A stretch of DNA of 64,000 bases from Promethearchaeota archaeon (lineage in GTDB: Archaea > Asgardarchaeota > Lokiarchaeia > Sigyniarchaeales > SOKP01), in assembly GCA_019057865.1 (NCBI GenBank), contig JAHLWP010000006.1, positions 1 to 64,000 of the forward strand, given 5' to 3'. Made by a program: the position numbers and the translations under genes. Positions within the stretch are counted from its first letter, which is position 1; each line of letters begins with the position of its first letter. The notes beneath the pieces were generated by a model. It did not search any database. It was not told where the DNA came from and was given only the letters and a program-made list of their open reading frames with translations. Positions 63,453-64,000 of this stretch are shown one piece after another.

Positions 63453-64000
63453 TTATTTATTAGGTTTTTTACGTTGATTATCTAAGTATTCTTTACGAGT
63501 TTTTGTATCAAGACGATACCATAAAACACCTAATGGAATACATATTACCCAGTTAATTACTAAGTAAATAAAACATATAATACCCCCACCAAGATTAATA
63601 CCAATAATACTAGCACAGTAATGATTATCATATAATGCCTCAACAATCCCAAAATAAAATATCTGTGCTAATAAAATATGATAAGTTGATTTTCCGATCA
63701 GAGAAACCATACCTGCAAATCTATTATCTGATTTTTTGGGCAATAGCATAATTACAAATAGAACTAAAAACGCAGAATAAGGATAAAAGAAATAATTGTA
63801 ATCACCTACTATAAAAGAAAAGCGAATATCATAGAATTGATAAATAATAATGTAAAAAAGACTCAATGGAAATAATATTAACATAAAAAAATTTTGTTTT
63901 GCCAAGATCCTATGATTTTTGGAAAACCACATTCCTAACCCAACAGCAGAGAGATGAAAGAAAATGTTGCAGATAAAAAACCATGCTAAGAAGAGAGTAT
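63453..64000 (-). CDS. Acyltransferase-3-like membrane protein (partial, runs off the window)
   Basis: The C-terminal 182 or so residues of a polytopic membrane protein; the frame stays open through the window edge at 64000, so the start lies outside. The IGKSTYHILLAQIFYFGI segment and hydrophobic helices on both sides match the C-terminus of acyltransferase-3 family proteins, which O-acylate surface sugars. A basic tail (RKPNK) ends it. The assignment rests on the C-terminal part only. Confidence 0.5.
   Translation of the reverse strand, partial: TLFLAWFFICNIFFHLSAVGLGMWFSKNHRILAKQNFFMLILFPLSLFYIIIYQFYDIRFSFIVGDYNYFFYPYSAFLVLFVIMLLPKKSDNRFAGMVSLIGKSTYHILLAQIFYFGIVEALYDNHYCASIIGINLGGGIICFIYLVINWVICIPLGVLWYRLDTKTRKEYLDNQRKKPNK

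Noticed and set aside
1..64000. CRISPR array or long tandem repeats
   Set aside because: I saw no regularly spaced direct repeats anywhere in the window.

Overview
The window looks like chromosomal DNA of an Asgard archaeon (Lokiarchaeia-like, now Promethearchaeati). The information-processing genes are archaeal: exosome Rrp4/Rrp41/Rrp42, SBDS, proteasome alpha, Cdc48, FEN1, Nob1, SRP54, eIF5A, prefoldin beta, L37Ae and KEOPS subunits. Alongside them are eukaryote-signature-type genes: a profilin-like protein, a roadblock/LC7 protein and a ZPR1 domain. The DNA is visibly AT-rich (I judge about 30% GC; not counted). TTG starts are common, and several starts appear to be AUU.

Layout. 0-5 kb: a zinc-ribbon/Vsr-like nuclease, a UDP-glucuronate-decarboxylase-like gene split by a 31-nt intron, and small exported or anchored proteins with a truncated paralogue. 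5-14 kb: a TldD/PmbA pair, purB, purM, a PfkB kinase, a CPBP protease, a phosphoesterase and a roadblock protein. 14-17 kb: an alpha/beta hydrolase gene split by a 32-nt intron, downstream of a LAGLIDADG nuclease with a Hint-like segment. 17-29 kb: nadC, an RHH regulator, an aldolase/isomerase pair, DNA polymerase IV, two phosphatases, an odd DapA-aminoglycoside-kinase fusion, a TIM-barrel protein, AMMECR1, pyrC and trmY. 29-38 kb: srp54, eIF5A, NAD kinase, nob1, fen1, cdc48 and herA. 38-46 kb: a patchy accessory region with glpK, a 5' duplicate of glpK, a nuclease remnant, an SdpI-like protein, orphans, PPi-type phosphofructokinase and zpr1. 46-50 kb: a porGDAB operon. 50-56 kb: sua5, a THUMP protein, cgi121, an ECF transporter module, a DHH phosphoesterase, rpl37ae, pcc1 and pfdB. 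56-61 kb: the exosome/SBDS/proteasome run. 61-64 kb: a membrane protein, profilin, DUF2110, two tRNAs and a partial acyltransferase-like gene.

Main discovery. Two protein genes that look frameshifted each carry a 31-32 nt insert inside a highly conserved motif. Each insert folds as a bulge-helix-bulge (BHB), the substrate of the archaeal tRNA-splicing endonuclease. Cutting after the second base of each 3-nt bulge rejoins the exons in frame and restores the family motif in both cases (GHVNPVGPRSCYDESKR; HPHPQFGGNMYNNVV). A tRNA-Ser(GCU) in the same window has a 20-nt BHB-like intron in its D-loop, and the same cut rule restores an 11-nt D-loop. Both intron-bearing protein genes lie directly downstream, on the same strand, of a homing-type nuclease gene. 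I infer BHB splicing of mRNA in this lineage, possibly linked to homing nucleases. A third nuclease remnant lies between a 5' duplicate of glpK and the intact glpK, which looks like an insertion that left a working target gene.

Other points of interest are the DapA-kinase fusion with its Schiff-base lysine replaced, three probable AUU starts with Shine-Dalgarno-like sequences, the profilin next to the proteasome/exosome genes, and the exosome superoperon broken into two convergent halves.
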